A program made the position numbers and the translations under genes. Source: Phoebastria nigripes (taxonomy: Eukaryota > Chordata > Aves > Procellariiformes > Diomedeidae). Taken from it: 64,000 nucleotides of DNA. Under the pieces are notes generated by a model. That model searched no databases and was not told the origin of the DNA. It saw only the letters and a program-made list of their open reading frames with translations. Where the stretch lies: NCBI GenBank assembly GCA_035582835.1, contig JAYKAV010003110.1:2702471-2766470 (forward strand), given 5' to 3'. Below, in pieces: positions 11,296 to 25,835 of the stretch (position 1 is the stretch's first letter; the number at the start of each line of letters is the position of its first letter).

Positions 11296-14200
11296 ATAAA
11301 AAGTTTTCTCATTAAAAAAATCACGTACAGCACATACTTTTCAGTTGGAAAGAACACGTTCTTAGAAGTTTGTACAGAACTACTTTTTAAAAAAACACCT
11401 ATGGATAATAATAAAAAAGGTAAAAGAGCTGTACTGTCACCTAGTGGATAAAGGTAGTAGAAGAGTACACCTAGGAATACTTTTTAAGCTACTTAGGGTT
11501 TTAACAACACTAAAATACACCTCAGTTTTTTATACTGATTTCCTGGAAGAGAGGAATAAACATCAGGAATTGGATCTATTGCTGTCATAAGTCCTCTGAG
11601 TACTTTAAAGACAGACCTACAGAGCCTTTAGCTCTGTATATATCTTTTAATTGATTCATTGTAATGTTGAGTATTACATTCTAAATCTGAATGTAAACAT
11701 TGCATTTTTAAGAGCTTGGGATGTAGGGTAAAAGCCTCAGATTGAGAGGCTGACTGGTAGAGTAGACAACACAAAGAATATAGCCAAAAAATGCTGTGCA
11801 ACTGACCTTTCTTTCGCCTTCTGCTCTGAACACACCGTCTTGTTTTTGTACTCCAGGATGTCTTTAAGAAAAGTCTGACAATGAAAGACTACACGTGTGA
11901 TGTTTCTGAGACACTAGAAAGCATCTACACTAAAAAGTTTAAGCCACTGAGTTAATTCAATAATTCAATCTAAATATATGACCTCTCACTTGCACAGTTT
12001 CCAAATATAAATATATAAATATATTTTTTCAGGGACCTTCTTAACATAGGAGTAGGCAAATATTTAACTGAAATTTTGCCAAAACCTTTTCCTATATTTG
12101 AACCTGTGATTTAGGACCAAAGGAAAACATTTGCTTCAGGACGCTGGTGTCAAAACTCAAACCAAGCCAATGCTGCCACTCTCCCCAACCCTTCTTGTGC
12201 AGCAGAAACATGGTGAAGAGTTGTACCAATTGTAGACATGTGATGGGACTTCCCTCCACATAGTCTAGTAAGGCAGGAGAGGAAAAAGGTTTTGAGAATG
12301 GTCATTTGTTTACTGACTACTAGAATGGATTTTTAAAGAAGGAAAAGTAATACCTCTTATTGAAACAATTAAAGGTATTATCTTCTACTTGCATTCATTC
12401 AATAGTCATACTCTCAAGAAAATATTCTATTCTATTCCAGCATTTGAAACACTGGCTGAAGCTTTTTATAACCACCTCATCCTTGTCCACGGATTGAGGA
12501 ATTATAGAAAAATGTAGCTAGTATAGATTTCCCTTGGATGGCCATTTTTATGAAGTCTTTTTCTGCAGCACAGAGTAACCCATATTAGTTTTGCAACAAT
12601 TATAAAATTCTGTGGGAACATGCATTAGAGCATGTTACCATAAACCATTACTATCATAAGAAACAAGGCATATGCACAGGAACTTCGACAAGATGCCTTC
12701 ATGGTGTTGTATTACCTGACATTAAATCATTTCACCCTTGTTTGCCTTCAGTGAAGCAAACAGATTTACTTGTTCATAATGTTCCAGTCTGAAGACTGAT
12801 TCATTCAACTAAGGTTCACATTAGGGGGAAAGAAAAAAAGAAAAAAGGCAGATAATATCCTACCTTATATTACACTTTTCAGAAGACTTAAAGGATTAAG
12901 TCTATGGCTTTCTAGTACCAGAAGAATCAAAAAATACCAATAACAACATTCTCTCTCTTTCTAGGTAATACACATATAATCTACCTTGAAATGTTTTAAA
13001 CAAATAAATAGCCAACCAACAAAACCCTGCAAATTGAAATGCTGTGGAAATCAGAAATGATTCTAAAATCACAAAATTTTGTTCAGGATTTCAATTCAAC
13101 CATATTTATAGCCATTCAGTCATTTTTTGGTCTCTGTTTTGACACCAAGCATTTTAAGAAAAAGGTTTATTTCCATATGCATTGTAATATGTTTACTAAA
13201 ACAGTGTTTATCGTATCTACAGAGGAAATTATTAAACATTTGTAGGTGTCATAGTCATATGAGCTATATTATGCTTTTTTTCCTAGTGAAAAGTATATCT
13301 CTCTTTCTTGCACATCCCTTATGTGGTTGGCTTCCTAGTTACAAATTGCAAACATGCAGCTTGAAACTGAACTGAGTAAACTTTCTACACTGAACAAATT
13401 CTTACTGAGCTTAAGTACTGAGCATAGGTAGAGGTGAACAGTGAGTTCAATGTGACTATCTGCAGTTTAAAAACATGAGTGGCAAACAATATGATGTACT
13501 ACTTTGTCCTTGGTGTGTGAGACTTTTTCCTTGGTCTCTTTCCTTTTATACTAAACTCAGTGTTTAGTAGAACTGCTTGCAACACAGATTCATAAGTCAC
13601 ATTCTTTAAGCAGTCAGCAGTACGTGCTTACAGCTTGTGCTTTCAGTCAATGTTCTTACAAGTAAACATGTTTGCTAGAGTATTCAAAGCTGGAAAGCAA
13701 ACATCAGAGGGCATGATCAAAGTAATTTTTAAAAAAGGTTTGGAAAAACATTTACAAATTTCTTCCTAGAATACAACGCCTTTTAACCTAGATTTTATAG
13801 AATACACACTTTAAACAGTATTACAATATTTGCAATATTGACTGATACTTCAAATGGACTTTACCAAACTTTAAATTATAACATGAAGGCGTGTCTCCAA
13901 TGATAGATAAATAATAAATAATTTAAATTCAAGAGCTACTTGGGATCTAATAATTTGTTTCATCTAGAGAAACAAGAGAGTTAACAGTTTCACAACTATG
14001 GGGGTGGGGAATCCGTTTTCATCCTCTGCATCTTCTTTACAAGACATTTGATATTAAACAAGAACAGGACATTCCAGAAGTTACTCTAATTGTTTCCTAA
14101 AGCTGGAGAATGAAGAGTTCAGCACAGACTTATTCGTTACCCCTACTGTGTTTTGAGAAATACTTTAGAAAATACAGATGATGTAGGAATTTTTAAAAAC

Positions 14201-14992
14201 TGGAACAAGTACAATACCTGGAAATAAGCAGAAGAAAGAAAAAAACACTTCCCTCTGACAGCAGAATTAGATCTGTTTGGTGTCAAAGCAAGTGAGACAG
14301 ATGGAGCTATAGAGTAAATGTTAATAGAACAAATGAAAACTGTGCCTTTTGCACTATGTTCTCCCAGATTTTATACAATATATAAAACTGGAATTATCTG
14401 CAACCTTCACTTCTTTGCACGGACCTTAAAAGCTCTCTGACATGCACACTGTGAGGACATGTCGATTTGAGAAAACCCTTTTTTTTTTCCCCCTGAACAT
14501 GTGATGGCAGTTCAACCAAGCTCAAAACATGTATGTCCTAATCATCCATATTAAGGCTGAGAACAGTGCAAAAACTATGGAACTACTTTAGAAAGTGGCT
14601 GAAGCAATGGAGAAGGTTATGTAAAAATTGTCTGTGGAGGGCAGAGAAATTTTGTTAGTGGGCTTTTGCACAGCTTGTCATCTGCTTCCCTCACTTTCTC
14701 ATTAAGGTAGGGTGGTTGTGGCAGGGCTGGACATGTTACTGACATCCAAACGCTATTTGAGCAAAAAATGGACACTGCCACCCCCCCCAAGCTTCATGGG
14801 ATCCTAGTCTCACCTCTTGTGCATCTCTTTCCTCACATACCTTACTAAAAAGGCTCGTGGTTGAAAATATCGTGAGGCAAGAATTTCCTGTGAGATTTCT
14901 TGCTAGTCCTGAGTTCTGTAAGGTTGAAGATATTGCAGTTTCTTCCTTCATCTCCTGTCTCAGCTAAAACAGGAAGTTCATAGACACAAAGG

Positions 14993-15056
14993 CAAAAAAA
15001 GAAAAAAAAAAGAAAAAATTTAAAAAAATTCCTTAAAAGAATTTAAGAAAAAAATT
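14993..15056. repeat. A-rich low-complexity tract
   Basis: Runs of A broken by single G residues are followed by an AAATTT/TTAAAA-rich stretch. It could be a degenerate poly-A tail, but no recognisable retroposed body lies next to it. Confidence 0.8.
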
Positions 15057-15229
15057 CTAACAGAAAAACGCAGCTTTGGTCTGGGTTTCATTTTCAACGA
15101 CGATTAAGGATTAATCTAAAGCTTTATAGAAAGTTTTATTTACTTCAAAAGAATTCCAGACTATCGTAAGCACTAAATGAGAATTAAAATAACAAATGGT
15201 TTCATGTATAGCCGTAAACAAAAGATGCA

Positions 15230-15435
15230 ACTAGACTGAGACTCAAGAGACCTTGTTTCAATCCTCAGCCCAACCACAGGCTTCCTGTGTGACCTATGCA
15301 TGCCACTCAATCTATCTGATGTTATAGTTCCTTGCGTGTATAATTAAGCTAGTATTTCTCCGTCTCAGAGGAATCCTATGAGGATAAAATCAATAATTAT
15401 TTGCTTTTGCGTTAGTATAGTGAAGAAGTTTAAGT
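15230..15435 (+). repeat. MIR-like SINE
   Basis: The blocks of a MIR-type SINE appear in order. GACTCAAGAGACCTTGTTTC and the following CAATCCTCAGCCC correspond to the family's 'gacctgggttc..tagtcctggctc'. TTCCTGTGTGACCTATGCAT corresponds to 'ttgctgtgtgaccttgggca'. CCACTCAATCTATCTGATG corresponds to the 'cacttaacctctctg' block, and CTATGAGGATAAAATCAATA to 'gtgaggattaaatgagata'. The Pol III promoter boxes at the 5' end are not preserved well enough to point to. This is an old, inactive copy. Confidence 0.82.
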
Positions 15436-18400
15436 AGATTCCAAAACAGAAATTGTGGGAGTAAGTGTTGTAGATTTTAATACTTTTTAAAAGCAAAAAC
15501 AGGATGTTGAAAATGGAAGGATTTGTGATCCAAGCAATTTTCAAATTCTCCTATCTCATCTTAAAAAAAAAAAAAAAGGAAAGAAAACCTCAACACCTTG
15601 TTAACAAGCTGATAATTATGTAAACCACTAACACAGAGACCAGTAAAGTTGTAAATGCAAAATTACTTTTTTCAAATAGGTTAATTCCAGAATTAACCTA
15701 TACTAATTTTAACAATGAACTGTGACACTTACTCAAATGCACTTGCCTTTTGTAAGTTCTTTTTATAACATACATGTGATAAAAGACTATGTTAAGAGCT
15801 TTAAATCAGAATCAGCAATCTGGTAAATGGCAGATGTCTGCAAGGCTTTCTACTCTTTCCTAAAAGGAGTTGCAGCCTGGGAAATGGAAGCATCATCACT
15901 TTAGGAGATGACAGGCATGAATACCAAGCAAATACAATTAAGAACAAAGCGAACTTTTCTATGGTCTGTTTCAATATGGACATAACTTCCTATGAATTAA
16001 AAGACCATGACAAAGTTATTTAACTGTATTTAAATATGAAGAAACAGTTGCAATTTCTGCAATTTCACACCATTTTTAATGCCTAAGTTTTAATATCGTC
16101 ATTAGAAGAACAAAAAAGCACAAGGGCTAAAATTCAAAGGTATATAATTAATACAGCATTTGTAAGAAATCACTAAAAATACTTTGGGAAAGCAAAGGCA
16201 GGAATCAATCAATAACAGTTTGCTGTCTAGATATAGCAAACAGACAGCTTATCTACAAATACATTTAACACTTCATATCATTGTAACAGGTCAGTGAAAA
16301 AGGGCTCTGCTTCAGCAATCTGACTACATACCTAGCTTGCAGTCAGGGTATCACAGACTGGGCACAGCTTCTGCCATGATAGATGTTCTTAGCATTACCG
16401 TTGACACAGGCTGACTTGCCCAGTCAAGCTTTTACTATTTCATGTGTCTCTCTTAATGTTTCATTACATAACAGCTTCTTTTACGCATCTCACCTCTGAT
16501 AGCACCGTCATTATGGAAACATTTCTTCAGTAATAGAAAACCGTAAGGTCCTCCTGAGTCAAAGGTCAAATGCTGTCAATTTATTGCAAAAAAAACCAAC
16601 AACCCACCAAAAAATCTCAGCTGCAAGTTACTGCTTACTCCAAGAAGTTTTATATTTTCCTTGTCTTTTGAAACAACCCACAAGTGATAATGAAATGCTT
16701 AAGGCAATAAGAGAGAGAGTCAGGTTTCATCTACCTGGACTGTCTGGCAGCATACTGTGTAACAATAAACGAGTGTTCTTAAGTCACAGCATTTCACTGG
16801 AAATGAGGCAGAACTTGTGTATTTTAACAGCTTTTTACAACTAGTAACCACTAGCAAATTTATTTTACTTTCTCAGGGAAGACCAGTGAACGTCCCTAAT
16901 TTAAACTAAAGGGCCATTCAGCCTTGAAGACAAAAAGGACTTCTGCTTAGCACCTGAGTAATACATGGAATATGTACAGGTGAATCAAGAGGACTGAAAT
17001 CAAAGATAGTTTGTCTTTGGCTGGTCTGAAAGGTCTGACTCATTTCCAGTTCTGTGATCATTTATTATCCAGAAAAGAAAGGCTAGCTTTTTGCACTGCA
17101 AACACACTGGTGGTCTGCAGCTCATGATGAATAGATTTACCAGGTCTGCTCTGAATTGCATGACACAGAGTTTTCCAACAGGCTCTGACACATATACACC
17201 TGATATATGTTTAAATTTCCTAGCACAGAAAGGCCTGAATATCTACCTGCATGTACTTTTTCTTAAAGTTATTATATACAAAATGCATTCTTAGGTAGCA
17301 TATTATTTAAAAAAACATTACAATACAGAAGTATTTTTCATCAGTAATTTCGTGTCAGATAAAGACTTATTTCCCTGCCGGTATTCTGACTTCAGTATAG
17401 CACAGGAGTTTGTTTTGGTCCTAAAACATCAGTTTCCATATTTTTAAGTTCCATGTTATACAAAGTTTATACAAGACTGGATTTACATTTGTGGAATAAC
17501 AAAAAAGTAGAAGATAGCAATGATGTTTTTTATACTCAGATCAGTGCAACTACTGAAGCGTTTATCTGCACTGCCTTGTGATAAATAGCAGAAACTCCAG
17601 ACAATTATTCCTGAACTTGGGAGTTATATGCCAAACTAAGCTTTTCAAAAGTCACAAAGTCCTAATTAAAACCAAAGTATTCACTGGAGGAATATCACAA
17701 AACCAAGAAAATTCACTGGCAACACTTAACAGTTGTCAATTTGATAGCCACACTGTTCTCTGCAGTCTACTTGTTTTTGCAGATAAAAACTAATTTTACC
17801 ACTGCACTGGAAGCCCACACCTCCTTTTAGTTTTAAAGACCCTGCAGTTTGAGTAGTTTTAAGTGATAGCACACGGTCAAAAAACTACTAAAAACAATAT
17901 TAAAATATTATCATTAATCAAATATTTAGAATTAGCAATTAGAAAAAACTAAACCAACATTGATAAGCAGTCTTTGATCTGTAAGGGAAAGGATCAAAAC
18001 ACTATGCAACTATGTTAAAATACATAAAACCACAATAATACAAAAGAGAACATAATTTTAAGTGCTTCTTCACTAACTGTGCTCCCTCTGAAATTCAGTT
18101 TAAATGTACAGAATTATCTAACTTTTTAAATAACATGTTTTAGTTGATTAGCCTGATGATTACTCTGAGTCCTGCACACACAGCAAATCTGAATCCATTA
18201 AAAAGACAGAAGAAAGAACAACAAAATGCCTCTTCATTCGGTTCCTAATAAATCAATGTTGGTAAATTCTATGCAGAATTAAGCAAAATATTTATTACTT
18301 TCTGAGTCATCCTAGAAACATTGTAAGCATTGTTTATAACATCCAATATGCAAAGGAAGCATACACTGAGCATTCATAAATGCTGAGATAAGTTGTTTTT

Positions 18401-21400
18401 TAATGTAAGTTAAATCACTAATCACTATCTGAGCTTTACTCTAAAAATTCTTTCAACAAAGAGATGCACTCAAATATTCTTACAGTTTATTTGCCCCAAC
18501 TCTCAGAGAATTATCATTTCAAAATTTTGTTGGGCACAGAAAACACCCTCCACTCTACTTTATAAAGCTTAGTTTCCTTTACTTGGTCCTCCCTTTTTAC
18601 ACTGTCAGTTCATGTATCTATGATTCTTCCAATTCTTTAACTTCCTTCTTACAAGGAAGAGGATGTCTTTGGTCTTAGTGGAAAAGAGTATGTTGTCGCT
18701 TTCTCGATACTGCTATCTGACTTCTAAATTCACTTGCTACAGTGGTAAGAGAGAAAACAAAAATTACAGCACCCTAAAGGGTATTGAGAGGCTATACACA
18801 GTGCATCGGGATCACACCTTTACGGATTTGGATTCAGAAGACAGAAGGGGGGAATATTACCTGGTTAAAAGGGCTTCACCTTTATTGTAGGACCATGAAA
18901 ATCATTGGAACGTGACTAGAAAAGATTCTGAATCAATTTGCCTCAGAATTAAAATCAGGTGTATAGAGCAGTTATAATTTAGCTAAATTCTTTCATGTAG
19001 TTCCCAATTAGTGAGAACAACTCTGGGACAGGTTAAGTCTTGGTGGCCTAAAGCCTGAATGGGACACATACAGAACTGTCACTTTCATACGCTACCTGTG
19101 GAAAATCTAAGGATTATAATATTAGACATTTTAAATATAAGAGTCTATACAACGAACACCAGACAGAAATTGTTACTGAAACTAACAGACAAAGGAAATT
19201 CTCTTCCCATAAAGATAAGTTATAATAAAATGAGACAGTTGGAGAGTCTTAGTATTTTCCAAGACTTTTCACAAGTCAAACTCAGTCCGAGGGTGAAAAG
19301 ACTCAGATGAAGACCACACTTCCCTTGTATCTTTGAAGAGGCCCATGAGCCAAGACTACTTGATCCATTTGGGTGCCATTAACTTCCCTAACTTTGTTTT
19401 TCTTAAGGTCTGGTGAAAAACAAACAATGTATAAAATATTCTGTCTATATGAAGAATAAGAAGAGAACTTGAGCCTATGTTTTTGGATTCACTGATACAC
19501 TGTCCTATCTGAAACCTAGATACTTTTAGTTATTTATTTTTTAACATGATTTGTTAGATTATCTCCAGAATTGGCTGGATTACAACTAGATAATTTCCTT
19601 GACTATATCTCAATCCATATACTTCAATGATCCAGGACAGGNCGAACAGTTTTGGATCCTAGCTTTTGCTGGCACAATTAATGAAGGGGAAGATGGTTTT
19701 TTTTAAGAATTATCTCCCTTTTTGTCCTATTCAATTCTCTGTCAGGACAAGTACACTGAGATTTCACATATATAGATCCCCATATTTTGAGACAAAGAAG
19801 ATGAAAGCAGACCAACAAACTACTTAATATCTCTAACATACCAATATAAATTTTTTTTCTTCCTGAATAGACACTGTTTATAAGATTGTCTTGTTAGGAG
19901 AATGAATTCCTGAGCACAAATACAAATATGCAGTCTCAAGGAAGACAAGATCACAGCTTGACCTTTAAGGACAAAGTTAGTATTAGGATCCTTTAGCCAG
20001 TTTTGTTTCAACTTTTGAAAAAAGCCTTTTAGTGTCAATGTCAGTTTTGACTGAAAGATATCTAGAGACTCCAACTTTAGCTAATAAAATTGACTGAAGA
20101 ACTGAAAAGGTTCTCATTTTACACTTATTACAACTAAGAGCAACTTACATGTTGTTGTTGTTAAGATGGAAGCTTAAGTTTTACATGGATTTCAATAACG
20201 GTTTTGAGTGCACACATCTTTGTAATTTTAAAACCAATTCAGTATTTAGATAACTAGCTACTGCAGTTGAAAGTGTAATATTCTGAACTGGAAGTGAGGT
20301 TAAAGACATCCCTTCTTCCACTGATCTGATCTTATAAAAGAGACAAACCAATTTCTTTATTAAATAGTGGCATCATCTTTCCCATTCTTCCACTTCCAAT
20401 CATTAGGGGTAGACATCTTCACTTTTTTTTTTCAGATTTTTTTTCTTAAAGTGAAACGCAACAGAAATAGTCTTCCAAATAGAAGACAGATCTATTCAAA
20501 TTACATGCCAACTGTTATTTTCATTTTCAGTAAAAAACTGACTAAGTTCTAAAACATTTGCCCAGAAGGTCGATCCCAGAATCCTTTTTCTAAATATTGC
20601 TTAAAATTCTGGTATGTTCATCTAAAATTTTCAGTTCAAGTGAATATTTTTAAAGGAAAAATTAGTTCAAGAAAATCATATTTATAAAATAATCAAAGAG
20701 CATCCACGTGCTGATGATCAGAAGAGAAGATAAATAGTGAAAATTTTTCCAGGAAAAAAAAAGTAAGAAAAAAAGAGACACTGTACGAAGTCCCAGATTG
20801 GTCATACATTTTGGTACTGGTCAATAAACTAGACCACCATATATAAACAAAACATTCCATTCAACATTATGTCAACCTTTAACAAAAAGATCATCAATCA
20901 ACTGCAAATGCATGTTCTATGCACCTGTAAAATCTGATGGACATTCTTTCAAGTTTTTATTTCAACACTGTGTCTGTCAGAATTACCCCCCACTATAAAC
21001 TTACTATTAATGTTGGGAGAAGTTTTCCAAATGTCACCAAAATGAATTAGTATCACACTGAGCCCAAGACTTAAGAGAGTCACCATGTGCATTTATGTAT
21101 TTTCCCTCCTGTAATACTGACACATTTATATCTTTTCCATGTCTGCTCCAGGTCTGGCGGAACTGCACAGTACGTGTCTCATTTATTTTGTTATAACATG
21201 GTGACAAATATAGAAATTTATTTGCACAAAGTTTGTTGAAAAATTGTTAGCAACAATGTCCACCCATAAGATGCTCCAAATTAAAACAAGGCAAGCAAAA
21301 AGGTTTTTACTAATAGTATGACAAAGTGAGGTAAAATACCTATTTTGCACTACACATTGTTTCTAACGTGATGTTAGAATTTTATTGGGTTTCACGTGTA

Positions 21401-24400
21401 CATATAGGATGGTGTGTTTGATAATAAAGGACTCTTCTTCATAGTGGATAAAGGTATAATAATATAAAAAAGCTGGAAATCAAAGCTAGACAAATCAAAA
21501 CTAGAAATAAAATACTTCTTAACAGCAATATTAGTTAGCCTTTAGAACAATTTCCCAAGTGCTTGTGGATTCCCTGTCACTAGGATATATGCTTTTTAAA
21601 AAAAATATAGACCTAAATAAGGGGAGACATGCAGTGCTTGTTACATCAGAGAACCCTACCACAAAATAGTGCTTTCCTAATTTGCAATCACTTAATTTAT
21701 CTTCAGTTTACTGCTTATAAACTTAATGTTCGAGAGAGAGCTGTAACATACTACCATAGGAACATGCTATCACTTATTCAGTTACCATGCAGTAAGAAGG
21801 ATACAAGTTTCAGGGTGGGACAGGCAATGGTGTTTCAAAGAAAAGAGGCTATTTTCCATTTATAGTTCAACTTTAAACAGCATATATAAGCACATGCATG
21901 ATTTTCAGAGTTATCCTCTTGACTTCAGTCTGTCCAGTACATAAATAAAGGGAGGGACAGGACTTAATCTCTAAGGATCTTACAATATTCTTGAGAAACT
22001 ATACATTTTGGTATATTCATCTGACTTCCTGAAACAAAAACTGTACTTCTCAACTTCCTCTTCACATACACAATGTAAAAAATGCATTCTCCAAGTGCAT
22101 CAATTAAGTGTGTCTGATTTCCTGTAATCCAGCTAGATTTTCTATTTATGTTTTCCCTTACATCACTAATTCAATAACCTACTCTGGCACACTTTAACCA
22201 TCTACAATTTCTTCAGTCCTCACTTTGTAACCTAAAAGGCCCTCATTATGAAGAAAGCAGAATCCTGAACAAATGAATGGTGACACAGGTCACAGTTCTA
22301 CTAATTTCATATAAATGTCTGTAAATGTTTTATTAAAAAGTCAGTAAAAGTCATTAAAGGTCATAACATGAGACCCTCATTCAGATTTTACTTGAGCAAA
22401 ATTCCAGCTTCTATAGACTTCAAGGACAGTTTGCCTGAAAAAAACCTTACTGTAGGTTTTATGATTTGTCCTGAAGTAAAGAATAGTCACTTACTGGTAG
22501 TAAGGACACAGATAATAAATGGATACATTACATAAATATCAAAAACAGAAAACAAGACTTTCACAAAGCAAGTTTTATGGCTTGTGTGGTTTAGGAATTC
22601 TTTGCTGGATCCTGGAATTGTTTCACTTGGACTAGGTGTTAGATTTCTCTCTACAGCTGTGTGAATCCTGCAGGGTTCAGTTCACAAAACGAACCCCTGC
22701 AGTTTGATTCAGAAGGTTGGGAAAGGAACCAATATTTCTTTGTTCACTTACAGATTCAAGCATTTAGTCATCTCTTGAATTCTTAGCACCTTTACATTAA
22801 AAAATTAATTCCTGTAATCACTAATGAATGAATGCTAGGCAGCCCAAGGACTCCTCGCATATGCGTACAAGGATATAATTCAGAGAGCTCCACAGTCTTT
22901 GAGTTCCCTGAGGATCTGACTACAAGCAGGAGGAATAGGAGAGTTTTCCTGCTCTCATTTTACTCCAGGGAAGTAAAAATCCCAAAGAACTCCCAGATCT
23001 GGAAAGTAAGGTGGCAAATGCTAAACACAGCCTAAATCAAGCCATTCAAAAAGGCCAGTAACAGGGAAATCACCAACTGGTAACTTGGATAACTCCACTC
23101 AAGGAGCACAACTCTGAATTATGTTCTGAAGAAGCTGGGAATTAACAACTAAACTGAAGTCCTGTAGATTCACAGAAACTGGGGAACAGAGAAGACCTAC
23201 TAGGTTACTCTTTAAAAAAAAAAAAAAAAAAAAAGAATCCTTACAGCATTTCAGGAGGAATGGAAATGGTCGGCTATAAAAAGAAGATTGCAGGATATTC
23301 ACAGTGCAAATGGTCACAACCTTCATAAGCACAGACTAAGATTCTTTAAAGCATCAGATCTGAATTAAGCTAAATTTCATTTTTGATACAAATAATTTGT
23401 GCATCTCTTCCATGCTTCCCACTTCACCTCTTTGCTCTGGCATGCAATTTTTCTTTTTTAGGCAGTAAAAACCTTGCAAAATGTCTCCAGTCTGTAAAGT
23501 TATTATTTCTTTTTACTTGGCTTTGTCTACAAGCGTAGCCATCTGTGGCTATCAAACACTGCATTAAACAGAAATTTACATCTTGCATTTGTGCCTCTCA
23601 CAGCATCAAATTAGACTGGAGGTATTAGGTTACACTAGCAAATCATTTGTTCACCAACTCTACAGCTAAGCTATCATTTATACTAGCAGAGTTCTATATT
23701 ATATTACTCACATGCTGTGCTGGCTTCTAGCATTTCTACAAAAATGGCTGAGAAATTAAAGTTAGTGATTGAAACTCATCACCTTGCATTGAAGGGGCTG
23801 GTGTTAATCCAAGGGTGAATCATCTTATGTCCTCTCCCTGGTGTGAATGAAATGCCTATACCTTTGTTGGTGATTACGCATGATATTGTGGAAGCAGGGT
23901 GAATGTGAAGATTTCTGAGACAATGCGTGTGAAAATCTTGATGAGGTTGGGGAAGAAAGCTTTGAACAGCAATGAACAGGAAAGTTGAAGAAGAACATAA
24001 CTATTAAAAAAATAAAATGTCTGTGGAAACATCCTCCTCCCTCTTTACTAGGGAAGAAGAAATAAGGGGTTCCCAAACTGAAGATTTTCTAAGTCTACAA
24101 AAGGTTTTAATTCAAGGGGTGGGACTGATTTTAAATTTTTAAAACTCATTTTCTTTTCTGTAGTGAAAGCTTTCCACTTCAGTAGCTCATTCAACCAGTT
24201 AACCTTCAGACCAATTATAATGGGATCTATGGGAGCCTGCTTTTGAAAACTACTTGTACACTGGATTTTTTGTAGAACATGGTAATAAAAACAAATCAAG
24301 ACCTTTGTTAGTGAAACTAATGTTATACCTAGCATTTGCTATGGGTCAGCAGGGAGCAGGGTCTAGGTCTTGCAGTCTTATACTGTTGGAGATCAGCTTC

Positions 24401-25835
24401 CCTGGAAAGGAAAGGGTAAAGGGGAGGGATGGATATCTTCAGATCGAAAGAGGATGAGAAGCAAAACTTTACTGCTGAAGGCCCAGAAGCCTGGGATCAC
24501 CAGTGAAAAGAATCACCATCTGCACTGTCAAAGTAAAGTTATTTGAATTAATCCTTTTGTCTTATGTTTCTATTCTTCTTAGTTATTTCACTTTTTTTTT
24601 AATGTGTTGGAACTGTAATAGCTTTTGTGTACTCCCACTGTATAAAATACTGATCATCACATATCCTTTATGTCTATGTGCCTGACTGATATTTATTATA
24701 TGGTTAATTTGTATCAACGCAGCTCAAAGCCTTCGAGGCACTGAGAACAGTGATAATAGTACAAAGTAAGTGTTAATTTATGAGCTGTTCTCTCTGCTTA
24801 ATATAAAAGGGGAGAATGCTTTTAAAGCAGTGTTCTACAAGCTGAAAATTAATCTCCTTGTAAGAGATGTCTGAATGAGGTAACATACAGCCAAGAAAAG
24901 CGGCATTTAAAAAGCAGAGTCAGTAGTTTCAATGTCTGATAAAAATCTTTAAGCAGATAGTTCATTGGAAGTAGTTTTCCTAATCAGAAAGGAACGTTGT
25001 ATTAAATCATCATATTTTGACACAGTTTCTGGAAGCACATGTGTTGCAGATTCTCTACTAATTTGGAAGGCAGCAAGCCTCTATGGATAGGAAAGCACAC
25101 AAAGCACATCTGGGAATGCAGAAGTAGTCCTATGTATGCTTCCATGCATATTCCATGAAGCCAGAATTAGGATGGAGTTTAGGTGTTAGACCTAAAAATG
25201 GTTCAGCACATGTGGCCACTATAACCAGTATTCTTTAAAAAGATTAGATTTTATCAATTACATATACTGGCATTGCAAATCTATAAATCTGGCCAGAATT
25301 CTGCTTCTGTTTCCTCCTGAGCATGAGAGATGAACACAAAAAGCATGCAGAGTTGCTATTTCTGCTCTCATATGATAGCAGGAAAAGAAATAAAGGTGGT
25401 GGGTGGGAAAAAATAGAATATGTCTCTTAAAAGCAATTTTGTATGTGAAATGCATCTATGATTTTGCAGTAATGACATGTGGATGGTTATATTATCATGT
25501 CACCAGAAAAAGGAGCATTGTTTGGGCCCCCTAATTGAGCATTCCATATTGTAAACTATTTGAATTTCCTTCCAATTTAAGTATCATTTGAAATTCTTGA
25601 ATTTCAGTGCACATTTTAAGGAACGACTGCAAAAACTTCAAACCACTGATACACTCTGGTTTTTAACTTCAGTTACACACAGGTTTAGTCTGCAACTGCA
25701 CACACTGGAATAAAGGCAGTAAAGTTGCTGAGGATCAGTACATGAAATTAGGCTGAGGACAGTGTTTGTCACTCCTCCTTCTCCATTTGCATAACCTGAT
25801 CATATTGTGGGCTAATTCAGGTTGTTAAACCATAC
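15436..25835. other. Non-coding stretch, no gene seen
   Basis: Ten kilobases of AT-rich DNA in which I recognise no gene or interspersed repeat. Simple runs include A15 at 15563-15577 and A21 at 23214-23234. Short open frames (for example 16584-16844, 18663-18890 and 24048-24335 on the minus strand) have no family resemblance. Confidence 0.55.
23214..23234. repeat. Poly-A homopolymer (21 A)
   Basis: An uninterrupted A run is seen directly. I recognise no retroposon body upstream. Confidence 0.95.

Larger units (their letters stand above)
8266..15229. other. Non-coding stretch, no gene seen
   Basis: This is AT-rich DNA without a recognisable gene. A short match near 10016-10043 (GGGCCAAATTCTATTCAGAC) recalls the end of an old sauropsid interspersed repeat, but it is too short to annotate. 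The frames at 8516-8734, 13039-13375 and 14736-14951 match no family. An A-rich tract lies at about 14993-15056. Confidence 0.55.

Noticed and set aside
13828..13844. CAATATTTGCAATATTG palindrome-like element
   Set aside because: Only a 7-bp AT-rich imperfect inverted repeat, expected by chance in this composition.
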